In this document: positions 51,313 through 60,335 of the stretch, one piece after another
How the letters are laid out: each line of letters opens with the position of its first letter
Numbering within the stretch: position 1 is the first letter of the stretch
Origin: Cellulomonas taurus
GTDB taxonomy: Bacteria > Actinomycetota > Actinomycetes > Actinomycetales > Cellulomonadaceae
Direction: 5' to 3'
Assembly (NCBI RefSeq): GCF_012931845.1
Contig: NZ_CP051884.1
Location: 3,286,001-3,350,000, forward strand
DNA: 64,000 nucleotides
Made by a program: the position numbers and the translations under genes
The notes under the pieces: generated by a model
Database searches by the model: none
Told to the model about the DNA's origin: nothing
The model's input: the letters and a program-made list of their open reading frames with translations, nothing else

Positions 51313-51341
51313 TGCTGACACTTCGTGCAAAGATGTCAGCA
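51313..51341. promoter_or_regulatory. Inverted repeat over the start of the TetR gene
   Basis: TGCTGACA (51313-51320) and its exact complement TGTCAGCA (51334-51341) flank 13 bases; the second arm includes the A of the ATG. A dimeric repressor such as the encoded TetR could bind and block its own gene. Confidence 0.6.
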
Positions 51342-51946
51342 TGCCCAAGATCATCGGCGGATCCCTGCACGAGCACCGGGAGCAGACCCGCCTGAAGCTG
51401 TTCGCCGCGCTGGCGGAGCTGATGACCGAGCGGGGCTTCGACGCGATCACCCTCGCGGACATCGCCTCGGCCGCAGGCATCGGTCGGACCGCGGTGTACA
51501 ACCACTTCGCCGACAAGGAGGCGATGCTGCTCGGCTTCATCATGCACGAGACCGAGCAGTACGTGGTCGCCCTCGAGCACGAGCTGGACGGCATCGACGA
51601 CCCGACCGAGAAGCTGCGCACCTACATCCGCGCCCAGTCCCGGCTCAAGCGCGACTACCACCTGGTCAGCGGCGCTGACCTGCGGTCGGTGCTGTCCCGG
51701 GGCACCCAGCAGCGGGTCCGCGAGCACGTGATCATGCTGGAGCAGGTGCTGCGCCGGATCCTGGCCGCCGGCATCGACTCCGGCGCCTTCCCCGCGCAGG
51801 ACCTGGGCACCTCGGTCGCCCTGGTGAACGCCTGCCTGACCCGCACCCTGCCGCCGGACGGCGAGGCGCGTGAGCAGGCGATCGAGTCGACGGTGACCTT
51901 CGTGCTGCGCGCCGTCGGTGCCGACCCGGAGCTGGCCGCCGCCTGA
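51341..51946 (+). CDS. TetR/AcrR-family transcriptional regulator
   Basis: 201 aa. The N-terminal HTH is clear: LFAALAELMTERGFDAITLADIASAAGIGRTAVYNHFADKEAM. The C-terminal ligand domain is helical with REHVIMLEQVLRRILAAGIDSGAF. The gene begins 59 bp after heme oxygenase, and its start codon overlaps an inverted repeat that may be its own operator. Ligand and targets are unknown; a link to heme or iron is possible from position only. Confidence 0.9.
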   Translation: MPKIIGGSLHEHREQTRLKLFAALAELMTERGFDAITLADIASAAGIGRTAVYNHFADKEAMLLGFIMHETEQYVVALEHELDGIDDPTEKLRTYIRAQSRLKRDYHLVSGADLRSVLSRGTQQRVREHVIMLEQVLRRILAAGIDSGAFPAQDLGTSVALVNACLTRTLPPDGEAREQAIESTVTFVLRAVGADPELAAA

Positions 51947-52050
51947 CCTGACCCGGCCGGGGGTCGGCCACTCACCCGTGCGGGTGGTGATCCGGGGGTT
52001 CGCCCGGTGAACCGGATGTGCCGATGCTGACCAGCCGGGATGATGAGGCC

Positions 52051-53313
52051 ATGACCGCTGCCGTTCGCGAGCTCGCCCTGCTGGCCCACCGGCTGGCCGG
52101 GACCACCGTGCCCGAGGACGTGCACCGCGCGGCCGTCGACGCCCTGACACAGTTGATCGGCGGCGAGACCACCCTGCTCCGGTTCGAGCAGGACGACCAG
52201 ATCGCGATCGCCGGTGCCCAGGTGGAGGACGCCCCCGCGCTGGACGGCGACGTGCTCGGCGACCTGCGCCGGACCGGGGAGACCCTGCTGCTGCCGGCCG
52301 GTGGCCGCACCCCCGCCCGGCTGGTGGCGCCGATCCGGGTGAACGGTGAGCTGTGGGGCGCGTGCCTGGTGCGGCGGCTCGCGTCGTTCACCCCGGACGA
52401 CGCCGCCCGCGCCGAGCTGGTGGGCGCGCTGGCAGCCGGGGCGATCGCCCGCACCGACCTGGCCGAGCAGGTGCGCCACCTGGTCTCCGACGACGCACTG
52501 ACCGGTCTGAACACCCGCCGGGTCGCCGACGAGGCGGCGCATGTGGCCCTGGAGTCGGGGCAGGAGACCTGCATCGTGATGTGCGATGTGGACGGGCTGA
52601 AGCGGGTGAACGACGACCTCGGCCACGACGCCGGGGACGATCTGCTCCGCGCGGTCGCCGGGGTGCTGCGCCGGGCCGGAGCCGGGCTGCCGGGTGCCAC
52701 GGTGGCGCGGATCGGCGGCGACGAGTTCTGCCTGGTCACCCAGGGCATCCCCCGGTCGACCGTGGTGCGGGTGATGGAGTCGGCGGTGGCGGATGCCCCG
52801 TTGCCGCACGGTGCGTCGCTGTCCTACGGGGTGGCCTCCTCCGCACGCGGGTCACTGGGCACCCGGCCGACCACCCGCTCGCTGTTCCGCCGGGCCGATG
52901 CCGCGCAGTACCACGCCAAGCGCGCGCACCGGGCGGAGCGGTCCCGGCAGTACCGCTCCGACGACCCGGCCACCGTGCTCGGCCGCACCGTCTCCGCGGC
53001 TGTGAGCGCCCTGTCCCAGGCCGGACCGAACCGGCTCAGCCGCCTGTGCGCGCTGGCCCCCGCAGTCAGCGAGTCGATGGGCGGATCGGCCTGGGCGGTG
53101 CACCGCGAGCTGTCCGGCGCCGGGGAGGACCAGCAGTGGGCGGCGGTCGCCCGCGGCGGTTCCAGCGGGGTGCACCTGCCCGACGTGCGGCGGATCGAGC
53201 TGCGCGAGGGCGAGTGGGTGATCACCGTGGAGAGCACCCTGCCGAAGCACGACCGCACGGTGGAGGCCACCCTGCACACGCTGATGTCGCTCGCGGTGCT
53301 GGGCGGCGCCTGA
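52051..53313 (+). CDS. GGDEF-domain diguanylate cyclase with GAF-like flanking domains
   Basis: 420 aa from ATG 52051 (GATGAGG upstream; GTG 52018 is an alternative). An N-terminal GAF-like region (~1-145; LAPIRVNGELWGACLVRR) precedes a GGDEF domain with DALTGLNTRRVADE, MCDVDGLKRVNDDLGHDAGDDLL and an intact RIGGDEFC active site. The last ~115 residues (SRLCALAPAVSESMGGSAWAVHREL) look like a second, partial GAF-type module. It should make cyclic di-GMP in response to a small ligand. No EAL domain is present. No membrane helix is seen. Confidence 0.9.
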   Translation: MTAAVRELALLAHRLAGTTVPEDVHRAAVDALTQLIGGETTLLRFEQDDQIAIAGAQVEDAPALDGDVLGDLRRTGETLLLPAGGRTPARLVAPIRVNGELWGACLVRRLASFTPDDAARAELVGALAAGAIARTDLAEQVRHLVSDDALTGLNTRRVADEAAHVALESGQETCIVMCDVDGLKRVNDDLGHDAGDDLLRAVAGVLRRAGAGLPGATVARIGGDEFCLVTQGIPRSTVVRVMESAVADAPLPHGASLSYGVASSARGSLGTRPTTRSLFRRADAAQYHAKRAHRAERSRQYRSDDPATVLGRTVSAAVSALSQAGPNRLSRLCALAPAVSESMGGSAWAVHRELSGAGEDQQWAAVARGGSSGVHLPDVRRIELREGEWVITVESTLPKHDRTVEATLHTLMSLAVLGGA

Positions 53314-53316
53314 CCG

Positions 53317-55269
53317 TCAGCCGTGCAACGGGAGCATCAGCTCCGCCGCGCCCGCCTCGACCACCCGGACCGGCACACCCCACTCCTGGGAGTTGAGGTG
53401 GCAGGCGGGGAACTCGATGCTCGGGTCTGCGTCGCAGGAGGCGGCACGGGCGGCGATGTGCAGCACGCCCTCGGTGACTTCGGGGTTGATCCGGAGCGTG
53501 CGGGTCAACGGGATGTCCCGACCGTCGCCGTCGAGCAGCAGCTCCGGCGGTGAGCTGGACACGGTGAGCTGGGTGGAGGGCCCGTAGCGGTCGTCGTACT
53601 TCTGCCCGGCGGCGGGGGTGAAGACCACGTCCAGGACCAGGTCCCCGGCGGCGATGTCGGTGGCGGGGCGGGCGGTGCGGTGCGCCCCGGCGTCCAGGAT
53701 CTCCCCGGCGAGGGTGGCCGGCAGGGCGATCCGGGTCAGGCGGTGCGCCGCCGACTCGACCACCAGCACGGTCAGGTCGCCGTCGGTGGCGGGCAGCACC
53801 ACGATCCCGCTCGGCTCGGCCAGGCCGGTCGCCAGTGTGGACACCTGGCCGTCCGCCGACCAGCGGCGCAACGCGCCGTTGTAGGTGTCGGCGATCAGCA
53901 CCGAGCCGTCCGGCAGGGCCGCCACGCCGAGCGGGTGCTGCAGGAGCGCCTGCCCTGCCTCGCCGTCCCGGTGCCCGAAGTCGTAGAGCCCGGAACCGAC
54001 CACGGTGCCCACGCCGACCGACGACCACGCGTCCGCCGGGTCGACCGCGGGGGCGGTGTCGGCGGTGTCCAGGAAGCGCAGGGCGGAGGTCTCCGCGTCG
54101 GCCAGCCACACCCGTCCGTCGACGCCGACGCTCAGACCGGACGGCTGGGCGAACCAGGCACCAGCCGGGTCACCGTCCTCCAGGCCCTCGTTCATGGTGC
54201 CGGCGACCGGTTCGATCGCACCGGAGACCGGATCGAACGCCCACAGCTGGTGGTTGCCGGCCATCGCGACCAGCGCGGTGCCGGTGGCGGGCACCCAGGT
54301 CACGTCCCACGGCGACGACAGCGGCACCGACCGCGGGTCGCGGTCCCGCCACAGCTCGGGGTGCCCGGGCAGCGGCGCGGCCACGGTCGGCTCGCCCACC
54401 AGGTACTGGGTGCCGGTCCCGGCCACGGTGGTCACCTCCCCGTCGGCGAGCCGCACGCCGCGCAGTGCGTGGTTCACCGTGTCGGCGACCAGCACGTCGT
54501 AGCCGACCTGCTCGGCGACGTCGGCGGGCAGCAGGGCCAGGCCGTTCGGCTCGCTGAACCGGGGCTGGTCGCCGTCGGTCAGACCGCGCTCACCGGTGCC
54601 GATCCGGCGCACCAGGGTCTCGCCGTCGGCGGCCAGCTCGGTCAGGGCGTGGTGCCCGGCGTCGGCGACCAGCAGGTTGCCCGAGGGCAGCAGCACCGCC
54701 TTGGCCGGGAAGCGCAGGGTGCCGGCGACCGGCTCGGGCGGCACGTACACCCCGGCGCCCCGGTGCAGGGTGCCCTTGGCGTCGTGCTCGGCGATCAGCT
54801 CCTCGACCAGCACGGTGAGGTTGCTCAGGTGCCCCTCGCCCGCCATCTGGGCCACGATGTAGCCCTCCGGGTCGATCACGACCAGCGTCGGCCAGGCCCG
54901 CGCGGTGTACGCCGACCAGGTCACCAGCTCCGGGTCGTCGAGCACCGGGTGGTGCACCTCGTAGCGCTCGACCGCGGCGGCCAGCGCATCCGGGTCGGCC
55001 TCGTGCGCGAACTTCGGCGAGTGCACGCCGATGATGGTCAGCACGTCGCGGTGCTGCTCCTCCAGCTCCCGCAGCTCGTCCAGGACGTGCAGGCAGTTGA
55101 TGCAGCAGAACGTCCAGAAGTCGAGCAGCACGATCTTGCCGCGCAGGTCCGCGAGGGTCACCTGCGCACCCCCGGTGTTCAGCCACCCCCGGCCGATCAG
55201 CTCGGAGGCGCGGACGCGGGGCAAGCGGGAGGTGGAGGCGGTCACAGGAGAAGTAGACAGCATCGACAC
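53317..55269 (-). CDS. Thioredoxin-like protein fused to an NHL beta-propeller
   Basis: 650 aa. The N-terminal TlpA-like thioredoxin domain has the active site WTFCCINC (CINC as the CxxC) and VKLLDF-like core KIVLLDFW. The C-terminal ~430 residues form an NHL-type beta-propeller (PNGLALLPADV, GVRLADGEVTTVAGTG, HPLGVAALPDGSVLIADTYNG). It belongs to the NHLRC2-like family; biochemical role is not well defined. No signal peptide is evident. GTG 55269 is used with ATG 55263 as alternative; the start is uncertain. An S9 peptidase terminator lies just upstream. Confidence 0.88.
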   Translation of the reverse strand: MSMLSTSPVTASTSRLPRVRASELIGRGWLNTGGAQVTLADLRGKIVLLDFWTFCCINCLHVLDELRELEEQHRDVLTIIGVHSPKFAHEADPDALAAAVERYEVHHPVLDDPELVTWSAYTARAWPTLVVIDPEGYIVAQMAGEGHLSNLTVLVEELIAEHDAKGTLHRGAGVYVPPEPVAGTLRFPAKAVLLPSGNLLVADAGHHALTELAADGETLVRRIGTGERGLTDGDQPRFSEPNGLALLPADVAEQVGYDVLVADTVNHALRGVRLADGEVTTVAGTGTQYLVGEPTVAAPLPGHPELWRDRDPRSVPLSSPWDVTWVPATGTALVAMAGNHQLWAFDPVSGAIEPVAGTMNEGLEDGDPAGAWFAQPSGLSVGVDGRVWLADAETSALRFLDTADTAPAVDPADAWSSVGVGTVVGSGLYDFGHRDGEAGQALLQHPLGVAALPDGSVLIADTYNGALRRWSADGQVSTLATGLAEPSGIVVLPATDGDLTVLVVESAAHRLTRIALPATLAGEILDAGAHRTARPATDIAAGDLVLDVVFTPAAGQKYDDRYGPSTQLTVSSSPPELLLDGDGRDIPLTRTLRINPEVTEGVLHIAARAASCDADPSIEFPACHLNSQEWGVPVRVVEAGAAELMLPLHG

Positions 55270-55281
55270 CGTCGCAGCCAG

Positions 55282-55329
55282 ACAACCGAGGGGCTGTGCA
55301 ACCTCACAGTTGCACAGCCCCTCGGTTGT
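55282..55329 (-). terminator. Perfect 21-bp hairpin after the S9 peptidase gene
   Basis: ACAACCGAGGGGCTGTGCAA-type arm (55282-55302) and its exact complement (55309-55329) flank the loop CTCACA. It starts four bases after the peptidase stop on the minus strand. At 21 perfect pairs it is unusually long and also insulates the thioredoxin-NHL gene. Confidence 0.85.
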
Positions 55330-55332
55330 CGA

Positions 55333-57384
55333 TCAGCCCAGCGCGTCCGGCAGCTCGGGCAGGTCGTCGCCGGACAGCCCCAGCACGTGCTCGGCCAGGA
55401 ACCGCTCGACCACGGCGTACCAGACCGTGGCGTGCTGCGGGGTGAGGACCCAGTGGTTCTCGTCCGGGAAGAACAGGAACCGGTGCGGGGTCCGGCCCTG
55501 GTCGTCGGCGGGCAGGCCCGACTTCGACAGCAGCTCGTACCAGAGCCGCAGGCCCTCACCGATCGGCACCCGGTAGTCCTTGTCGCCGTGGATGACCAGC
55601 ATCGGGGTGACGATCTTCTCCACCGACAGGTGCGGGGAGTTGGCCAGGGCCATCTCGTCGGTCATCTCCCGCGCCCAGTAGAAGGCGTCGTCGGTGGTCG
55701 GCCCGAACTGGTCGAGCGCCCACAGGCTGGCGTGGGTGACGATGCCGCGGAACCGGTCGGTGTGCCCGGCGACCCAGTTGGCCATGTACCCACCGAACGA
55801 GCCGCCCATCGCGGCGGTCCGGGTCTCGTCGATGTCGGCACGCGCCACGGTGACGTCGGTGATCGTCATCAGGTCGGTGAACGGGGCGGCACCCCAGGCA
55901 CCCCAGCCGCGCTGGATGAACTCCTGGCCGTAGCCGGTGGACAGCGCCGGGTCAGGCAGCAGCACGGCATAGCCCTGGGCAGCCATGATCCAGGGGTTCC
56001 ACCGCCAGGACCAGGTGTTCCAGGAGTTCAGCGGCCCACCGTGGATCCAGAGCAGCAACGGCGCGGGGGTCGCGTCGCTCGCGCCCTCGGGCAGCACCAG
56101 CCAGGCACGCAGCGGCGAGCCGTCCTCGGCGGTGCCGGTGACCTCGGTCAGGGTGCCGGGCAGCTCGGGCAGCGGCGCGGGGGTGGGCAGGGCGACCGCA
56201 TCGACCGGTGCACCGGAGGCGAGCGCGACAGTGAGATCGATCCGGACCGGGTGGGCCGGGGCCAGGTAGGACGACCGCAGCGCGTAGAGCGTGGCGCCGT
56301 CCGGGCTGAGCTGCAGATCGGTGAACACCGCGTCGTCGGCGGTGATCCGGGTGATCGCGTCCGTGGCGAGGTCGAGGTGGAAGACCGGACCGCGACCGTT
56401 GTCGTCGGCCTGGATCAGCAGACCTGCACCGTCCCGGGTCCAGGTGACGTGCGCCGGCCACCGGTCCCAGTCGGCGGCCAGCCGACGCGGGGTCGTCCCG
56501 TCCAGGTCGGTCAGCCACAGCTCCACCCGCGGCGCCTCGTGCGGGGTGGAGATCGTCTCGCGCAGGTAGGCGACCCGGTGACTGTCCGGGGCGATCGCCG
56601 GGCCGAAGGACTCGCCGGTCGGGTCGTCGACCAGGGTGCGTCGCTCGCCGGAGGCCAGGTCGATCGCGACCAGGATCTGCCGCAGCACACCCTTCGCGGC
56701 GGGCACCGTCCAGGAGGTCACCGCATGCCGACCTTCCGGCGTGAGCACGGCGTCCTCGTGCCGCAGCCCGACGCCCGGGTCGACGGTCACGTCCCGCAGG
56801 GTGCTCCGCTCGGCGTCCGTGGAGTCGACGGCGAACAGGTGCGGCAGCGACGGGCCGAGGTCGTGGTCCCAGTACCGGACCGGGTAGGCGTCGTGCAGGA
56901 TCGCCGCCACCTTGGTGTCCTGGCGCAGGGTGTGCCGGCGCTCGTCGTCCTCGGCGTCGGTCGACCGGGGCAGCACCTCGGAGAACACCGCGGTCACGGG
57001 GGCGGCCGCCGCCGTCAGCACACCGTCGATCCCGGCGTGCCGGGTCGCCAGCACCCGGGCCTCACCCCCGGCGGCGGGCAGCAGCCACAGGGCGGCGGGG
57101 GCGTCGTCGTCGGTCGCCTCCGGGTCGGGGCGGCGCGAGGTGAACAGCAGGTCGCCGGTGGAGCTGAAGACCGCGGACGACTCGCCCTGGGCCGAGCGGG
57201 TCAGGCGCTGGGCGGGGCGCTCACCGGTCGGGTCCACCTCCCACAGCGCGGTGACGTGCTTGGTCCGCTTCGGGTCGAGGGTGGACACCGCCGTGACCAG
57301 CCGGGTGCCGTCCGGGGAGAGTCGCAGGCCGGAGAGCCGGGGCAGGGCGATGTACGCGTCGAGGTCGTGAAAAGGGGTGGTCAT
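55333..57384 (-). CDS. S9 family prolyl-oligopeptidase-like serine peptidase
   Basis: 683 aa. An N-terminal WD40/TolB-like beta-propeller (~1-420; RLSPDGTRLVTAVS and later LSPDGATLYALRSS) precedes the alpha/beta-hydrolase domain. The catalytic triad is Ser 529 in GGSFGGYM, Asp 603 in HGDKDYRVP and His 644 in DENHW. Members are acylaminoacyl- or dipeptidyl-peptidases acting on short peptides; no signal peptide, so cytoplasmic. ATG 57384 is used. Just downstream of the CopD-CtaG gene on the same strand, 12 bp away, but apparently unrelated. Confidence 0.93.
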   Translation of the reverse strand: MTTPFHDLDAYIALPRLSGLRLSPDGTRLVTAVSTLDPKRTKHVTALWEVDPTGERPAQRLTRSAQGESSAVFSSTGDLLFTSRRPDPEATDDDAPAALWLLPAAGGEARVLATRHAGIDGVLTAAAAPVTAVFSEVLPRSTDAEDDERRHTLRQDTKVAAILHDAYPVRYWDHDLGPSLPHLFAVDSTDAERSTLRDVTVDPGVGLRHEDAVLTPEGRHAVTSWTVPAAKGVLRQILVAIDLASGERRTLVDDPTGESFGPAIAPDSHRVAYLRETISTPHEAPRVELWLTDLDGTTPRRLAADWDRWPAHVTWTRDGAGLLIQADDNGRGPVFHLDLATDAITRITADDAVFTDLQLSPDGATLYALRSSYLAPAHPVRIDLTVALASGAPVDAVALPTPAPLPELPGTLTEVTGTAEDGSPLRAWLVLPEGASDATPAPLLLWIHGGPLNSWNTWSWRWNPWIMAAQGYAVLLPDPALSTGYGQEFIQRGWGAWGAAPFTDLMTITDVTVARADIDETRTAAMGGSFGGYMANWVAGHTDRFRGIVTHASLWALDQFGPTTDDAFYWAREMTDEMALANSPHLSVEKIVTPMLVIHGDKDYRVPIGEGLRLWYELLSKSGLPADDQGRTPHRFLFFPDENHWVLTPQHATVWYAVVERFLAEHVLGLSGDDLPELPDALG

Positions 57385-57396
57385 GCGACCGGTGTA

Positions 57397-59454
57397 TCAC
57401 GGACGACGGTCGGAGTCCGCGTTGTTATCCCGCTCGGCCAGCCCGGCCAGCATCGCGTTGTAGGCGTCCATCTCCACGTCGCCGTCCCGGTCCACCTTGC
57501 GGTCGCGGCGCTTGGCGGTGCGCTCGTCGTCGCGGGACCAGGCCAGCGCCACCCCGATCGCCAGGGCCAGGGTGGGCAACTCGCCGATCCCCCAGGCCAC
57601 GCCGCCGCCGCGTTGCTGGTCGGCCAGCGCGCTGGGTCCCCAGGGCCGACCCAGGTTGCCGAACCAGTCGGGGACCAGCAGCACCTCGCCGGTGACCAGC
57701 GCGACCCCGAAGAACGCGTGGAAGGCCATCGTGGCGAACAGCAGCAGCAGCCGCTGCGGGTAGCCGGGCCGGGTCGGACCCGGGTCGATGCCCACCAGCG
57801 CGTTGGCGAACAGGTAGCCGGCGAGCGAGAAGTGCAGCACCATCGCGTAGTGGCCGACGCCGGACTCCAGCGCCCAACCGAAGATGCCGGTGTAGTAGAA
57901 GACGATCATCGACCCGGCGAAGTTCACCGCGGCGACCAGCGGGTTGGCGAAGAACCTCCCCCATCGGCTGTGCACCAGGGCCAGCAACCACTCACGGGGA
58001 CCACGGGAGTCGTCCGCGTCCCGCCCGGACCGTGACTGCCGGGCCGGTAGCGCACGCAGTGCCAGAGTGACCGGCGCTGACAGCGCGAGCAGCACCGGGA
58101 TCACCATCGCCAGCAGCATGTGCTGCACCATGTGCGCGCTGAACAGGACGTGCCCGTACATCGCCGGGCCGCCGGAGGTGGTCCAGAAGAAGATGACCAT
58201 GCCGGTCACCCAGCTGACGGTGCGCGGCCAGGGCCAGGCGTCGCCGCGTCGGCGGAGCCGGAGCACCCAGCGCAGGTAGGTCACGATCCCGGCGACGGCC
58301 GCGGTGGCGAGCAGCACGTCCCACCGCCACTGGGTGATCCAGGACAGGGTGGTCGGCTCCGGCGGCAACGCGTGGCCGGTGACGATCTCGGCCGGGGTCG
58401 GGTTCGTGATCGGCTCGTCCGGCACCGGCGGGGCGGTGGACCCCAGGGCGACGGCGACCCCGGAGACGGCGCCCATCACGGTCAGCTCGACCAGCACCAG
58501 CCGCCAGAACAGGAACGCGACCGGTCCGTCGGTGACCGAGAGCTTGGCGACGACCCGGCGCCGGTGCAGCAGGCCGAGCAGCCCGAGCACGCCGAACAGG
58601 CCGATCTTGGCCAGCAGGAGCAGCCCGTAGCGGGTGCCGAAGTCCGACCAGGTGTCCAGCCGGACCAGCGAGTTCACCGTGCCGGAGACGGCGACCAGCC
58701 CGAAGCACCAGCCGGCGATCACACTGAACCGCGAGACGGCCGGTGCCAGGTCGCGGCCGAGCCGGTGCGCCAGCGGCGCCAGCGCGGCGAGCACCCCGAT
58801 CCACAGCGCGGCCCCGACCAGGTGCAGGAACATCGACGAGGTCGCCAGGTCGTGCGAGGCGGCGCCGGAGGCGTGCCCGGTCTGCGCGGTCTGCCACAGG
58901 GCGACCAGCACCAGCGCGGCGGTCCAGGCGGCCCCGAGCGGGGAGGTGACCAGCAACGAGAGCGCGGTGACGATCCCGGCCGCGATCACCGCCGTCAGCA
59001 GCACCCGCCCGAGTTCGAAGGTGGTGACGAACTGGCCCAGCTCGGCCCCGAACGCGGGGTCGGTGGGCGAGAGTCCGGCGACGTTCGCGTAGGTGAGCAC
59101 CAGCTCGACCACCGCGATCAAGGTCCAGGCGGCGGAGGCGGCGGCCGTCACCCCGGAGGCGGCCCGGATCATCCCGGGGTCGGCGCGGCGGGGCAGCACC
59201 GTCGCCAGCAGCACCAGTCCGCCGAGGGTGAGCGAGGCGGCCAGTTCGCTCAGCGTGCTCGCCACCGGCAGACCCCATCGGACCAGCGCACCGGGGTCGC
59301 GGAGCAGCACCGGGTCGGCGGCGCCGCTGAAGGCGACTCCGGCCAGCACGGCTGCCACCGCGGCGATCACCAGCGCGGTGATCCGGGTGACACCCCAGGT
59401 GGGGGTGGGGCGCGGCGTGGTGGGGCGCGGCGTGGCGGCCGCCGTCGTGGTCAC
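57397..59454 (-). CDS. CopD-CtaG fusion: copper uptake and cytochrome c oxidase assembly membrane protein
   Basis: 685 aa with about fifteen helices. The N-terminal half is CopD-like (SSMFLHLVGAALWIGVLAAL, WCFGLVAVSGTVNSLVRL), the C-terminal half is caa3-CtaG-like (SGGPAMYGHVLFSAHMVQHMLLAMVIPVLLAL, LVGIDPGPTRPGY with conserved His/Met). Such fusions import copper and deliver it for heme-copper oxidase assembly in actinobacteria. The start overlaps the CopC gene stop by four bases (ATGA), so CopC and CopD-CtaG form one unit. No oxidase structural gene is in the window. Confidence 0.93.
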   Translation of the reverse strand: MTTTAAATPRPTTPRPTPTWGVTRITALVIAAVAAVLAGVAFSGAADPVLLRDPGALVRWGLPVASTLSELAASLTLGGLVLLATVLPRRADPGMIRAASGVTAAASAAWTLIAVVELVLTYANVAGLSPTDPAFGAELGQFVTTFELGRVLLTAVIAAGIVTALSLLVTSPLGAAWTAALVLVALWQTAQTGHASGAASHDLATSSMFLHLVGAALWIGVLAALAPLAHRLGRDLAPAVSRFSVIAGWCFGLVAVSGTVNSLVRLDTWSDFGTRYGLLLLAKIGLFGVLGLLGLLHRRRVVAKLSVTDGPVAFLFWRLVLVELTVMGAVSGVAVALGSTAPPVPDEPITNPTPAEIVTGHALPPEPTTLSWITQWRWDVLLATAAVAGIVTYLRWVLRLRRRGDAWPWPRTVSWVTGMVIFFWTTSGGPAMYGHVLFSAHMVQHMLLAMVIPVLLALSAPVTLALRALPARQSRSGRDADDSRGPREWLLALVHSRWGRFFANPLVAAVNFAGSMIVFYYTGIFGWALESGVGHYAMVLHFSLAGYLFANALVGIDPGPTRPGYPQRLLLLFATMAFHAFFGVALVTGEVLLVPDWFGNLGRPWGPSALADQQRGGGVAWGIGELPTLALAIGVALAWSRDDERTAKRRDRKVDRDGDVEMDAYNAMLAGLAERDNNADSDRRP

Positions 59455-60164
59455 TGGTCCCGGCTGGCCTTCGCCTTGCGCCGCTCGTGGACGACGAAGG
59501 TCACCACGGCCGCGAGCGCGAGCACCCCGACCACGATGGCGACGATCGCCCCGGCGGCCAGGCCGGCGTCCGCGTCCTCGGCGGTGGCGTCGTCCGACGG
59601 GGCGGTGGCGATGATCGAGGGCTCGACGATCGGGCTGGGATCGGCGCTCGGTGCGTCGGTGGCCTGGGTGGTCACCTCCGGCTCGGCGTCCGGACCCGGG
59701 TCGACGCCCACGGTGGTGGCGGCCTCCGCCGTGAAGCCGAAGCTGCCGTCGATCGGGTGACCGTCGGCGGAGGTGACCCGCCAGGTGACCGTGTAGGCAC
59801 CGGCGGGCAGGTCGCCGGTGAGCGCCTGGGTCACCGTCGCGTCCACCAACTGCACCGCGCCGTCACTGACGGTCACGCCGTTCGGGTCGGTGACCACGAT
59901 CTCCGAGCCGAGCGCCTGGGCCGGCTCGTTGAAGGTCAGGGTGATCTGCTCCGGGGCGGATCCGACGGTGGAACCGTCGGCCGGGTCGGTGCCGATCAGC
60001 GCGTTGTGCGCGCTGGCACCCGGTGCGGCGAGCACCAGCAGCACCAGGCCGAGCAGTGCGACCGCCAGGGTGGCGGCGGCGCGCAGCACGAGCGGCCGAT
60101 CGGCGGCAGGGCGGGGCAGGGCAGACAGGGCAGACAGGGCAGAGGTGCGACGGTCGGTGCTCAC
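59451..60164 (-). CDS. CopC-domain copper-binding protein
   Basis: 237 aa. A signal peptide ends near ASA, giving a mature N-terminal HNALIGTDPADGSTV whose initial His is the usual Cu2+ ligand of CopC. The CopC fold continues (EQITLTFNEPAQALGSEIVVTDP, WRVTSADGHPIDGSFGFTA with its SADGH motif). A Pro/Asp/Thr-rich linker and a single C-terminal helix (GAIVAIVVGVLALAAVVTFVV) anchor it. GTG 60164 gives a Sec signal; the longer frame was not used. It should bind copper outside the membrane and pass it to CopD-CtaG. Confidence 0.9.
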   Translation of the reverse strand: MSTDRRTSALSALSALPRPAADRPLVLRAAATLAVALLGLVLLVLAAPGASAHNALIGTDPADGSTVGSAPEQITLTFNEPAQALGSEIVVTDPNGVTVSDGAVQLVDATVTQALTGDLPAGAYTVTWRVTSADGHPIDGSFGFTAEAATTVGVDPGPDAEPEVTTQATDAPSADPSPIVEPSIIATAPSDDATAEDADAGLAAGAIVAIVVGVLALAAVVTFVVHERRKAKASRDQ

Positions 60165-60288
60165 CGCCCCATCATGACCCGCGGCGGCGATCCGCGGGTC
60201 CTCCACCGGCGGGTGATCGGGGTCGGGGTGGCTGATCTCACGTCCGCGAGCGTCGCCGTGGCCGCCAGGAACGGGCCAGGAACGGGCC

Positions 60289-60297
60289 TGTGGATAA
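60289..60297 (-). promoter_or_regulatory. Single perfect DnaA box upstream of radC-like gene
   Basis: TTATCCACA on the minus strand, 38 bp before ATG 60336, close to where the -35 of its leaderless promoter should lie. Confidence 0.5.
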
Positions 60298-60322
60298 CCG
60301 CCCGCACCGGTGGGGACCGGCC

Positions 60323-60328
60323 TAGCGT
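60323..60328 (+). promoter_or_regulatory. -10 element of a leaderless radC-like promoter
   Basis: TAGCGT, seven bases, then ATG 60336. Confidence 0.5.
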
Positions 60329-60335
60329 CGAGGGC

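Noticed and set aside
53680-58035. 1451-codon plus-strand frame opposite the thioredoxin-NHL, S9 peptidase and CopD-CtaG genes
   Set aside because: It crosses three conserved genes on the other strand and has shadow-like composition.
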